The notes: a model not told the origin generated them from the sequence alone. A stretch of 64,000 bases of DNA from Sarcophilus harrisii (GCF_902635505.1 NC_045429.1:430369669-430433668); one strand, 5' to 3'; counted from the first letter of the stretch, positions 43,810-54,498 are shown. Translations and numbers: made by a program.

Positions 43810-44690
43810 AAAGCTCTAGTGTTGGGAGGCACTTCTAGGTGCAGATCAATGAGAAGTAAAAATAAAACATCTCTGAAGTCCTGGGAAAGTAAGAAAGCAA
43901 GATTCAGTTTGAACTCTGCCTTAATTTTTTAAGGAATATACCCTGTGAGCTTCAACTATATTTGCATGCAATTTCTGAACTCCAAGATTTTCAAAAGGAG
44001 CTTCCAATTGCTTTTTTGAAAATTCTTATTCTAACTGAGGGGAGGGATGGATCTCTCCATAAAAGGACCCAAAAAGGGATCTAAACTCATATGAATTGGT
44101 TTTGCTGTGGAGTGGCGGGGTTCAAGCTTGACTATAAAAAGAGGAAATCAAGTTCTTCTTGATCTCTGGTTCATAATGTTCTCCCTAAGAGTAGATCTCC
44201 AGGGAAAATTCCTACAAAAAATTTCCTAAAAATCTTTAGTAGGGCTCATGTCAGGATTGGCCCCCAAAACTGATGAACAGGTTTCTTTCTGGCACATGCA
44301 CTCAATGTGCAAAGTAGGTATCAGGTATTCGATAGCTATTTATTTCCTCTACTACTGAAAATGGAAGAGACAGTCCAGGGGTCTGAGATCCAGTTTCAAG
44401 CTTGCCTCGGTTAGCACGTGTTTTCACTAGTGTAGGCTCAAGTTTTAACTACTGTTACTTCTGGGAATGGGGTGTGAGAAGAGGGGAAAGATAACCCATT
44501 CTCTCTTGCTGGAAGTCCAAGGGAGAGCTAGCAGAATCTTACTATGACAACTGCAAAAGGAAAATTGTGGGGATTTTATAGAGCTCGGATAGCCTATAGA
44601 GGAGCTGTTTCTGACCTCTCAACATGTTAGGGGAAGACACTAAGAGTAGAAAAACAGTACATTCTCATGTTGGCTTTCTTCAGAATGTTG
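43480..44690. other. No gene; contains a 40-A run
   Basis: Unique sequence with no supported ORF or repeat apart from the poly-A run at 43768-43807. Confidence 0.4.
43768..43807 (+). repeat. Pure poly-A run, 40 bases
   Basis: 40 consecutive A with no SINE, LINE or known transcript body recognised on its 5' side. Confidence 0.9.
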
Positions 44691-44697
44691 AAGTCAG

Positions 44698-44945
44698 AAT
44701 AATAACAATAACTGGCATTTCTGTAGCATCTTAAGGTTTGCAAAGTACTTTATATAATTTCATTTGAGCCCCAGACAATGGCAAATAAGGTAGGTGTCAT
44801 TGTTCTCCCCATTTTACAGGTGAGGAAAGCAAAGGCCTGAAAGGTTGAATTATTTGTGATTTTATAGGGAATATATCTGGGAGATAGACCTGGAATACAG
44901 GTCTTTTTGACAATAACTCCAATATTCTCTCATTGCACTATATAG
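44698..44945 (-). mobile_element. MIR3-type SINE
   Basis: Reversed: 'aataataacaataactggca', 'atcttaaggtttgcaaagta', 'ctccccattttacaggtgag', ending at about 44945. Confidence 0.7.
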
Positions 44946-45764
44946 GCCTTGATTTCCCAGGGAGCTTATCTCAGGCACAGAGTTATGATAAGGCATCTGT
45001 GTGTCTAGACATATTGAAAATTGTGTGTTCTGTTACTGGGATCCTGTGTCCTCCTGAGAACAGGTGTGACTTTATGATTCACAAAAATAAATATCCTGAG
45101 ATTAGGATTTTCCTGGCATTAAAACTATGCACATTTATGAAAAGAATTATGGTAAAGTATCTCTTGTTATACCCCCATATGCTGTCTCCTAGGCAACTTG
45201 CCTATCCCTAGTTCTAGCTCTGCTCAAGTCTGGGAGAAATGAATTCCCCTGGTTGGTCTTTGGGAAATAGCCGGTTCTGAAGAGGTATCCTTTTTCTCTG
45301 TTTGCTTTGCTACAAGAAAATGTGGAACTTGGGAAGATTAAACCAGCCTGTCTCTCTCCACCTATTCCAGCCAGCTCATCCCTCTCCGGTTACCGAGGTC
45401 CAGAGGATGGGGGCAAGAAGAACTGGTTCCTAGAATATCATGTTATTAATCAGACATCTCAGTTCTTCCAGACAGACTCCCTCCTGTTATGTGTCCCAGG
45501 GATAGAGATCACAGCCAGAGGTTGAGGAAATAACGGGGAACCACAGAGTCCTGGCCTGTGAAAGAATGGGAGAAAATCCAACAGACATAAAAGAAGTTAT
45601 CTGGGGACAAGGTAGAAACATGGGTTCATTTAGAATCCTGGATGGTAATGGTTGCAGAGGTAGCTTTGGCACTAAGGACAGATGCAAAGCAATAGAGGAT
45701 ACACTAATTCTGGAGATGCTGAGAAGAACTAGAACCTCAGAGAATGCCCTGGATATGGTGCAAT

Positions 45765-46279
45765 GCTGGAGAAACTGAGGCAAGATAGATTAGAAAGTTT
45801 TTAATATTTTATTTGAGAGGGAGAGATTGTGCTGGGATCAAATGGTTCCATGATTTGGTCCCAGGGTTGGATGAGACCAAGAATCCAGCAATGAATGTGA
45901 GTTCTCAATGACATATATGCACGTGGATCCAAGCTACCAATGGGTAGACCAAGGCAGGGACTGAGTCAGAGCACTGAGAGCAAAACTATCAATATAGTTC
46001 TGACAGGGTGGGAGGAGGCACGGACATTCTGATGACTTAGGAGGAGTTAGGAGACTGAAATCTGAACTCCCACTTATCTTGAATTTAAACATTTACAATT
46101 TATAACCTTAGAGTAACTTGCCCTAAGTTATATCAGTCCTAATGATCAGGAGGGAGCTTGCAACCAGAGGGCTTAAGGCAGAACAATTTAGGGAAAATGA
46201 GGCAGGACAATTGGGGAAACTGAGGCAGAACAATTAGGGAAACTGAGGCAGGACAATAAAAAGGAACTGTGGCACAACA
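45765..46279 (-). mobile_element. Probable solo LTR relic with internal 23-bp tandem units (fossil)
   Basis: Read on minus it starts TGTTGTGCCACAG and ends CTCCAGCA, with AATAAAATATT near its end. Three to four units of 'aggcaggacaattagggaaactg' type lie at 46176-46255. The same end and tandem motif occur at 9760-9902. Length is about 515 bp and no internal region is seen. The family is not identified; it looks moderately old. Confidence 0.45.
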
Positions 46280-46379
46280 TTGACATTTGTTAAAACAATG
46301 CTTAACTTAATAGGGACCGCTCAACAATGAATTCTGCAATCATTTGAGCAGGACTAGAGTGACAAGTGCCAATTTTTAG

Positions 46380-46700
46380 GACTGTAAGGAACCTTAGAGA
46401 TATAATGCCTGATTATTATACAGAGGCGGCCAACAGTGTGGTACCATAGTGTACAGAGAGCCAGCTTTGGAGTTTAAACACAACCTCACATACTTAGCTG
46501 TGTGGTCTTGAACAAATCACTTAACCCTATTTGCCTCAGTTTCCTCCTCTGTAAAAATGATCTGGAAAAGGAAATGCCAAACCACAAACAGTATCTGCCG
46601 AAAAGATCCCAAATGGGGTGAACAACAACAAAAATACAGAAGAGGAAACTGAGGCCCAGAGAAGTTGTTAAGTGACCTGTGGGTTACTAGTCAAAACTGA
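46380..46700 (-). mobile_element. MIR3-like SINE split by a younger SINE
   Basis: Reversed MIR3 at 46380-46427 (gtaaggaaccttagagatat) and 46632-46700 (gaggaaactgaggcccagag). Confidence 0.6.
46428..46631 (+). mobile_element. Marsupial tRNA-derived SINE, long form, nested
   Basis: 'gtggtaccatagtgtacaga', 'caaatcacttaaccctattt', 'aatgccaaaccacaaacagt', 'ggggtgaacaacaacaaaa'. Confidence 0.8.
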
Positions 46701-47400
46701 CTAGAAGACTAGAAGTAAACTGCTTCTGAAGATTGGGTCTGTTAAGCAAATGAATATTCCAAACTAGATTGCTGAGAGAAATGTTTAACCTAGAGAAGAG
46801 TATAAGCTCTTTTTAAGGACTTCTAGGAGTTGTTTGTATGTAAATGGTTGCTGCTAATTACAAATGAGTCTTATCTATTCATTAAAACAGGACCTAAAGT
46901 AATGCTTCTTGGAAACTCTTTATGAACCATTAGCTTGAATTACCATATGTCTTAGACTGTAATAAAACTACATTCCTCTTAAAATATCCTGTAATTCAGA
47001 CTTAATTTCAGATCCAAATTTTCCTCAGCTGCTCTCAGAACCTTGTGTGAACATTTTGATCCCACTAGGATCATTCATTGTTTAAAAATCAGCAGAAAGG
47101 CTGACCATGACAGGGATATTTCCCAGGGATATGGAAATCTTTTATGCTCAAGCCTTGGATGTAAAGACAAAACCAGAGATCTGACTTAAGTGCCCTGTCT
47201 GAACCAGTTCTGGAGGTTATAGTGGGACTATTGATTGAACACAATTCAACAGTGTGATTTGATAGGCAAAAAAAATATGTGATCAAAGTCAGTATTAAAA
47301 GAACAAGAGATTCTATTGCTAAGGGGTTGATAATTCCATTTTACTATGCCTTGGCCAGAACTCATATGGAACACATTGGTTCAGCTTGAGGCAACCACTG
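46701..47400. other. No gene or clear repeat
   Basis: Unique AT-rich sequence, longest ORF 65 codons; nothing to support. Confidence 0.4.
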
Positions 47401-47407
47401 AGTTGGG

Positions 47408-47660
47408 GTACAGGTAGGTGACACAGTGGATAGAATGCCAGGCCAGGAATCAGGAAGACTCATCTTCCTGAGTTCAAACCCATCCTTAGACACTTACTAG
47501 CTGAATGATCCTGGACAATTCACTTTACCCTGTTTGCCTCAATACCTCATCTGTAGAATCAGCTGAAGAAGAAAATGTTAAAACAGTCCAGTATCTTTGC
47601 CAAAAAATTCCCAAATGGAGTCATGAAGAGTAAGACATGATTGAATAACCATAACAAATT
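47408..47660 (+). mobile_element. Marsupial tRNA-derived SINE, long form, complete
   Basis: 'caggtaggtgacacagtgga', 'cctgagttcaaacccatcct', 'aacagtccagtatctttgcc', 'cccaaatggagtcatgaaga', tail 'gaataaccataac'. Confidence 0.85.
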
Positions 47661-47664
47661 TAAC

Positions 47665-47965
47665 TTGCTAGATTGTATCCAGAAGTAGCTGATCAGGATT
47701 GTGGAAGAATTTGAGATTATGTCACACACAGCTCAGTGGAAAGAACTAGGGAGTCTTCACTTGAAGAAGAGAAGATTTGGGGATGAGATTAGGGTAGAAG
47801 AGGAAATGTGGCAGCAGGTTTTCAAATATTTAAATGGATGTCAGAAGAGAGATTAGATTTTCTTGGCTTGACCCTGGAGCAAGTATTCTTAGGTTCTGTT
47901 AATTTGAGGAAAGGGGGAAAGGAAATGGATCTAGGAATATCAAAGGGGAAGTAGGCAATTCCTAT
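47665..47965 (+). mobile_element. CR1/L3-type LINE 3' fragment
   Basis: 'cttcacttgaagaagagaag', 'caggttttcaaatatttaaa' and 'tgaccctggagcaagtattc' follow the CR1/L3 3' region, as at 17595 and 37345. Confidence 0.6.
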
Positions 47966-48395
47966 GATCATAGAATCAAGAGTGATCTCTTGAGAAGTGA
48001 TAGCTCCACTTCTCCTGCTCCTAAATTCCCTTTTCAAGAATCTTTGCAATGCTAAATGAAAGAAAGAAAGAAAACATTTTGTTCTCCATACTCATCCAGC
48101 CAGAGCCTTCTACTAGTAGAAAGGTCGCCTTTGGATTAGAGTCAGAGACCCTACTACTTCTATAAAGTAGGGAAAGTTTTTTAGACCTACATTTCCTAGT
48201 TTTCAAAATGAGGGAGCTAAACTCAGTGAACTCAGCCTAAAATCACTTCCAGTTTTCAATCCCATAGCAATTATTAATCCATAAAGTAAGACTTCCTTCA
48301 GGAAGTTACCCTTGATTCATCCCACCATCTTCCAATCGGTCAACACAATCTTACTCTTTTGTGTTATCTCTAAAGGTTTACTGTCATCATCCTAT

Positions 48396-48575
48396 TATCA
48401 TAGGATCATAGATTTACAGTTAGATGGAATCTTACAAGTTATTTAGTTCAATCCCCTCATTTTCTAGATGAAGAAACTGAGGTTCAAAGAAGTAAGAAGA
48501 CTTGATCAAATTATCAGTGGTAAAGTTGAGATTCAAACCCAGATCCTCTGATTCCTAGTCTAGCACTATTTATAC
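48396..48575 (-). mobile_element. MIR3-like SINE
   Basis: Reversed: 'ataggatcatagatttacag', 'tttagttcaatcccctcatt', 'gatgaagaaactgaggttca', 'cctctgattcctagtctagc'. Its head end touches the hAT-like element. Confidence 0.75.
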
Positions 48576-48761
48576 CAGTGGTATCAAATGCAAATAGAAA
48601 TGGATCCTTACTGGCTTTGTATTGACAGAGAAAAATCACAAATTATCATTATTTATATTCATATTTTTATTTATGTTATTGAACATTTTCCAATTATATT
48701 TAAATATGGTTTGGCCAAATTCTGGTTTTGTGGGCTATAGGTCAAGAATTTGACACCTTTG
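48576..48761. mobile_element. Short non-autonomous DNA transposon, hAT-like
   Basis: 186 bases with imperfect terminal inverted repeats: CAGTGGTATCAAATGC at the left and, read inward from the right, CAAAGGTGTCAAATTC (12 of 16 match). The CAG-GGTGTCAAA start is common in mammalian hAT relics. An 8-bp target duplication is not clear, so the class is tentative. Confidence 0.45.
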
Positions 48762-49409
48762 ATTACTGATTGTATCAACTGTCTCTCATTTTTAAATCTT
48801 AATTTTCTATAGATTAGTTGTCTGATCAGTCTAGCAGTCAGGGTCAAGTTACTTTGGGGATCAGAAGAGAGCAAGGGATTTGAGAAGGGAAGCCTGCACT
48901 TTTAAAATTAGGATGAAAAAACTTGAGCTGCCTGAGTCCTGTTATTTAAAAAATTATTTGAGGGATATGGGACCCTGAACATTTTCATAGTCTGCATTAA
49001 GAAGTCTTCTGTTCTTACTGACTGTATTGGGACCTGAATGAATATTCTCTTTCTTTCTAGCTGGAAGGGCAGTTGTTGCTATGATGATTTTGTCTATATA
49101 GGAATGGCTTTCAAAATGACTTTGGCAAATTGTGAACATGGTGCCTATGAACTATAGGAGAGATATTATTTTCTTTGACTTCTGTAGAATTTTATCTCAG
49201 AGTCAGGAATAAATCAAGGAGAGAAGAAAGAAATGTTAAGAAGATTCAGTGGTAATTGCTATCAGGATAGGAAGAAGACAATCAGGTTGTCAGAGAGGAC
49301 CACAGCCCTTTAAGTTGTGAGGGACTCTTCGATATACATCAGAGAGGAATAGTTTCCATATTTCAAACCATAGAAAAATCAGAGTTCCCAAAAGATATTC
49401 TTATGAAAA

Positions 49410-49600
49410 CTAATCTGACATATTGGAAAAAATACTCGATTTCATATAAGATGGTATAGGTTTGAATGCTGCTCAACACATATTTCTTTGGACAAGTCCC
49501 TTCCTATCTAGGAACCTCAGGGTTATTCACTAAAGGGGAAAAAAAAGATTGAACTAGATTTTTTTTTTCTATGACCCTTTTCCAATTCCAAACCTCATGA
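49410..49600 (+). mobile_element. MIR3-like SINE
   Basis: 'acatattggaaaaaatactc', 'ggacaagtcccttcctatct', and the tail 'ctatgacccttttccaattc'. A further SINE piece on plus lies at 49725-49830. Confidence 0.55.
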
Positions 49601-50065
49601 CCTAGGCACATTTCCCATCTATTTGATTTGTCTTCTGACAAATTATCTGCCTGTAGAATATCAGGAAAGTAGGGAATGGAGACATCATTGAAATTTTGCA
49701 ATATCTAATGTTAGATAAATATAGAAGTGGTCTCAGCATGAAGAAGGTCTGGGTTAAAATCCTGCCTCTGACATATATGGGGTGGGTGAACCTACATAAG
49801 CCATGTTCCTTCTAGGTGCCCCAATCAACTTTCTCAGATCATAAATTGTAAAGATGTGCTGGTCTATATTGCTAAAAGTATTTTCCTGCATCTGCATTTG
49901 CAAAAAAAGTTCCTCTATCAGAAAGTCCCTGTATTAATAAGTCCAGTTTTAAAACATGGAAAATTGTCACATTGAGAAATGGTTTAGAGTTTCTCTTAAG
50001 AGAATATATAATTCCAGAGGAGAAGGTAGACAAATTTAATTCATATGAAGAGACCTATTCCAAAA

Positions 50066-50321
50066 AGTAGGAGCAGCTAGGTGGCGCAATGGATAGAGCT
50101 TGGAATCAGGAATACTCATGTTCATGAGTTCAACTTCCGTCTCAGATGCAACCTAGCCTTGTGACTCTGAGCTAGTCACTTAACTCTGTCTGCCTCTGTT
50201 TCCTCATCTGTAAAATGAGCTGAAAAAGAAATGACAAAACACTCCAGTATCTTTACCAATGAAACTCCAAATGGAGTCAGAAGAGTTGGACACAAAGGAG
50301 CCAACTGAACAACAACAAACC
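50066..50321 (+). mobile_element. Marsupial tRNA-derived SINE, long form, complete
   Basis: Well preserved: 'aggagcagctaggtggcgca', 'tagtcacttaactctgtctg', 'ctcatctgtaaaatgagctg', 'aaacactccagtatctttac', 'ctccaaatggagtcagaaga', tail 'ccaactgaacaacaacaaac'. It is the last SINE before the ASIC2 promoter region. Confidence 0.9.
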
Positions 50322-50329
50322 TCCAAATT

Positions 50330-51690
50330 CTAGACCGGCATTGCGTGTGAGAAGGGTTGTATGGGACAATAAATCACGTTGTCTTCTTGGACTGTCTATA
50401 AGACCAAACAGGGAGAGCTTCCTGGTTGTTTCCTGCTGGGGGTGTTATCATTCTCATTAGTAGACCTAGCATCAACAAACAAGCGTTGAGCACACAATGC
50501 CACTTGCTGCTTCAAAAAAACGACTGAAAACCACCCCCTATTTGGACTGGCATCAGAAATAGGCCAGATTGGATCCAAGGCACTTAAAGCAGATCAAAAC
50601 AAGGGGAGAAATGCTCTCAGCTGCTCTTCTCTCCTCAAGCATCTTTCCAAGATTGTTAGTCAGCCCTTGGGATACAGACCCAAGGGGAGCTGAAGCCCCT
50701 AGAGAGGACTGTCAGGTTGGGTGGGAGAGAGGGTTTCAGGTTGGCCAGTGGAGGCAGGTTTAAAGGGGGTATCCTATATTTCTTTCTAAACTTGGCAGTG
50801 CAGCCACAAATTGCTTATTTCATCTCTCTGTTTCTCTGTCTCTTGGGAGGGGACAAGGATGCAGGAACACTTTGCCAGAACTGTCTAAACTGACTCCCTA
50901 GTCTTGAGGCCTGGCATGGAGCAAGGCACACCCATTTGCCAGCTAGAACTTAATGCCAATGGAGTTTTGAAAACCCAGAGGTCAAATCAGAGCCTTATCC
51001 CTCTCTTCAGTCCACAGCTGTGCTTCCATCTGTCAAATCCTTAGGAATACACACACACACACACACATACACACACACATACATACACACGTGTGTGTGA
51101 GCTGAACACATTAAGCCCTACCTGGAGCCCCAGCTGTCACATTCTTTTTCAGGTACCACTTCTTCTGCCAGATATTTAATGGAGATTGGGGGACCACCTG
51201 TTGCAATGTCTCCTGCTATGAGGAGGAGTGGGAGGGAGAACCTGACCTCCTCAAATGCTAGAGATACCTGTCAGCTTCTTCTTTCCTGAGCATAACTGGA
51301 CTTGGATCTGTTCTCCTTAGCCCCATTCTTCCACAAACTCTAAAAGGAAGGATCTTTCCTAGTAATAGAATAGTGCTTCCATCCCTGTCCCTCAACTTAG
51401 AGCCAGTCCCCTTGCAAAAGGCTGAAGCCCAAGCTTTCCATTTAGGTAAGCATCCCATGGAGCAAATCAATGAAGTACTCACTTTGGGATGATTGTTGCC
51501 CACCTCAAGCGTGTAGCCATTCAGTTCCCTGGGAGAGAGGCAGGAAGAGGACAAAATGAAACTTTCTACCTGTGCCTAGCATCCATAACCAGAAACCGCT
51601 CTCCTTCTCCACCTCCCCAAGCTGCTGCGTGGGAGTGGGTGGATGGTGGCTTTATCTAGGGACTTCTGTCTCCGTGTATCTCTTCTCTCC
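50330..51690. other. Unique upstream flank of ASIC2 with a CA repeat
   Basis: Repeat-poor and higher in GC than the sequence before it. It contains an (AC)n/GTGTGTG stretch at 51049-51098 and no coding exon I can support. Confidence 0.5.
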
Positions 51691-52234
51691 GTGGTTATGA
51701 TTATTATTTTTTTTTAGCCTCTCGCATCCTTCTCCCCTGCTCCTAGATCAGCAGCCCTCCTTCATCTCCGAGGAGGCTGCCTGCTGGCATTTGGAACGCT
51801 GCCCATCAGAGGAAGCTGGGTAGGAGGGAGGGAGCCAAGGAACGAGCAGGGAAAGGAACAGGGTTCCAGAGTCCAGAACAAGGGGTGGGGGGAATAGAGC
51901 AAATCCAGCCAGTTTCACTGCCTGCCGTGGGCTGTGCTGATGCTCTGCGGTACATCAGCGCATCCAGGCTGACATCCCTGTAGATGCTTAACACAGGGCA
52001 TTATGCACTGGTTAACAGGCTGGGAGCTGCTGAGAGACTTGTTTTAAGCATTCTCTCTTGCTTGCTTTTAATCTTGTCTCTAGTGGTGTGTGTGTGTGTG
52101 CAGGGGAAGGACTTTATTTCCATTGGCTAAGCCCTCCCTTCCCACCCACATCTCTTCCACATCACCTTGGTGTCTCCCCCAAATAAAACCAGCCCTCCTT
52201 ATCGCACCGAGGAACGAGGTAGAGTTTGAATGGA

Positions 52235-52244
52235 TTTTATATAA
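52235..52244 (+). promoter_or_regulatory. TATA-like box
   Basis: TTTATATAAA lies 232 bases before the ASIC2 ATG. A start about 30 bases downstream would give a 5' UTR of about 205 bases that includes the C run and has no upstream ATG. Confidence 0.35.
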
Positions 52245-52322
52245 ACACTCACCCTGCCAAGCGACCGCTGAGCTCCCAGGATAAACTCACAGCATCTGGC
52301 CTGGTTCTCTCCTTCTGCTCCC

Positions 52323-52323
<1 letters not shown>

Positions 52324-52357
<34 letters not shown>
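52324..52357 (+). repeat. Pure poly-C run, 34 bases, just upstream of ASIC2 exon coding start
   Basis: 34 consecutive C, 119 bases before the ATG, followed by TACCCCACTCCACTCCACTC. On the minus strand it is a G34 run able to form a G-quadruplex; on plus an i-motif. Confidence 0.9.
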
Positions 52358-52475
52358 TACCCCACTCCACTCCACTCATAAATAAGGGTTTAAACATATT
52401 CAGGGGGATTCAAAACTCTCCCTCTCTCTAAATTCACCAACCTGAACTCAGTTTCAGGATTCCAAGAAAGTCCCG

Positions 52476-53030
52476 ATGGATCTCAAGGATACTACCAGTG
52501 AAGGCAGCCTGCAGCCATCCAGCATCCAGATCTTTGCCAACACATCCACCCTCCATGGCATCCGGCACATCTTTGTATATGGGCCCCTGACCATCCGCCG
52601 CGTGCTTTGGGCTCTGGCTTTCATGGGCTCCTTGGGCCTGCTGTTGGTGGAAAGCTCGGAGCGCATCTCTTTCTACTTCTCCTACCAACATGTCACCAAG
52701 GTGGATGAAGTGGTTGCCCACAGCCTGGTCTTTCCCGCCGTGACCGTCTGCAACCTCAACGGCTTCCGCTTCTCCCGCCTCACCACCAACGACCTGTACC
52801 ATGCCGGGGAGCTGCTGGCTTTGCTCGATGTCAACTTGGACATACCCAATCCACACCTGGTTGACCCCACCGTATTGGAGGCCCTGAGGGAGAAGGCCAA
52901 TTTCAAGCACTACAAACCCAAGGTCTTCAGCATGCGAGAGTTCTTGGAGCGCGTCGGACACGACCTGAAGGATATGATGCTCTATTGTAAGTTCAAGGGA
53001 CAGGAGTGTGGCCACCAGGACTTCACCACC
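52476..53030 (+). CDS. ASIC2: ASIC2 isoform a, first coding exon (acid-sensing ion channel 2, residues 1-185)
   Basis: ASIC2 is a proton-gated, amiloride-sensitive sodium channel subunit of the DEG/ENaC family. It forms homo- or heterotrimers with other ASICs in the neuronal plasma membrane. The 185 codons start MDLKDTTSEGSLQPSS and closely match the mammalian ASIC2a N-terminus (human begins MDLKESPSEGSLQPSS). Visible landmarks are the gating His-Gly motif (H27-G28), transmembrane segment 1 (about residues 38-60), H72 and D77 just outside the membrane (H72 is known to be needed for acid gating), the family motif FPAVTVCN at 86-93, extracellular cysteines C92, C171 and C178, and H162, known in zinc potentiation. 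The first ATG is chosen because an in-frame stop lies 33 bases upstream. The exon ends after codon 185 (phase 0) at GTGAGT, exactly where ASIC2a and ASIC2b become identical, so the ASIC2b first exon and all shared exons lie outside the window. The frame is intact. Confidence 0.97.
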
Positions 53031-53431
53031 GTGAGTAACTTGGTTTTCACTTCTTTTGGAGTTTTTCCTCCCCTGGTCATGAAAGAGACCTGGGGAGCTC
53101 AAAGAACTTGGTTTTGAGGTCCGCCATTACACCAGAGCAGGGCAGCAGGCCACTCTTAGAGCAAAGGCCATAAGCAGGGACAGGCTGGTTGGACGGCTGG
53201 CTGAGTTTGCCAATGAGCAGATTTGTGGAAAGGAGATCGGTCTGCTGAGTCCCAGTGTTCTGTTCGGAGTCACGGAGTCTATGCAGAAGGGAGCTGGAGG
53301 TCAGAGGACCCCAGCCTGCCCGAGGATCTCTGTGACATTGCGTCCCCGGCTCTGTGGAGTTGGCCTTCTACCCTCCTGATGGGCATGAGTCCTGAGCTAG
53401 CTAGTCCAGGAGCCCTTTGGTGTCTGAGGAA

Positions 53432-53452
53432 TAGTGCTTCAGTGGTGCTGAG
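53432..53452 (-). promoter_or_regulatory. NRSE/RE1-like site (REST)
   Basis: On minus it reads CTCAGCACCACTGAAGCAC. The strong half TCAGCACCAC is exact. The second half fits the REST consensus if one base is missing between the halves. It lies 400 bases into intron 1 of a neuronal gene. Motif evidence only. Confidence 0.35.
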
Positions 53453-53689
53453 TGTTGGCTCTCTCTCTCTCTCTCTGCTCGGAAGCCGTCAGGAGGCAGC
53501 AGGCACAGGCAGAATCAGCTGGAGCTTCTAGGCATGGGGGTAGGGGAAGCAGTGGGCGAACAGGGAAGGAGGTGGCCTGGTGATGAGGGGATGGTTCATG
53601 GGGCATCTCTGACTTGGGGCGAAGATGGTGCTGAGATGTTGAGAAATCCAAGGGTCCTTGGCTTTCTTGTCTGCATGGAATTTTGAGTT

Positions 53690-53785
53690 TGTTGTGGGGG
53701 GAGAGGAGAGGACAGGAAAAGAGAGGAATGGAGAGAAGGAAGAAGAGGAGAGAGAAGAGAGAGAAGGGGAGGACAGGGGAAAGGG
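53690..53785 (+). repeat. GA-rich low-complexity tract
   Basis: Almost pure purine (GGGGGGAGAGGAGAGGACAG-type sequence) with occasional T; overlapping ORFs are artefacts. A (CT)n of 20 bases lies at 53459-53477. Confidence 0.8.
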
Positions 53786-54493
53786 CAGCCGGTTCTCCCT
53801 CTCTTTGCTGCAAGGTTCAAATAGAGGCTATCCTCCAGTACATTTGGAGAGAATTTCCAGACATGGACTGCACTGAGGGATGTTCACTTTAGATGTCTGC
53901 TGAGGGTGGAGTAGCTCTGGCTGGTCCCGGAGCTCAGTCTGGTGCCTCTGTATGTACTGTAATGTGACAACGTGATAGCAAGAAGAGAAAAGAAAAAGCG
54001 GTGGGCTTTGAAAACAGGTGCTGGACTGAGGAAGAGTACAGACCTGAACAGGGTAGAAAGTAGAGGGGGGTGTTTCTCATATTCAGGCAGGTGATTGCTG
54101 GAGGGGGTGGAGGGAGGCAGGGATGCTCCAGAGGGGGAAGTAGATATGAGGGAGGAGGGGGGAGGGGATGGCAGGAATGAACTGTGACTGGGAAACATCC
54201 TCTGATTACCGTGGTAATAGGCTGCCAGGCATCTGTTCTCAGAATAGGTCACTGGGAAGAAAACTGCAGGAATCTCATTGAGCCGAAGCTGGTCAAAAGC
54301 CTTGCATTCTATGAGTTGCCCCCATTCTGAGGACTGCCCTGGGATTTAGCTTTGCAGTGATTCTTGGGCTGCACTGACGGGGGTGATTGGAAACCTTAAG
54401 AAGCACCATGTCCTGAGCTAAGATTTTGGGCACCAAGTGCATGAGTGGAAATGGTAGGGGATGCTGTCACCAGGATTTGTTTTGACATCTAAG

Positions 54494-54498
54494 GTGTA

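Larger units (their letters stand above)
51700..52475 (+). promoter_or_regulatory. Probable ASIC2a promoter and 5' UTR region
   Basis: This repeat-free stretch ends at the ASIC2 start codon. It contains the TATA-like box at 52235-52244 and the C34 run at 52324-52357. An in-frame TGA at 52443-52445 closes the reading frame upstream, and I find no ATG between about 52270 and 52476. The true transcription start is not fixed by the sequence. Confidence 0.5.

Noticed and set aside
52434-53102. 222-codon frame on minus over the ASIC2 exon
   Set aside because: Shadow of the conserved plus-strand ASIC2 coding frame; no homology of its own.
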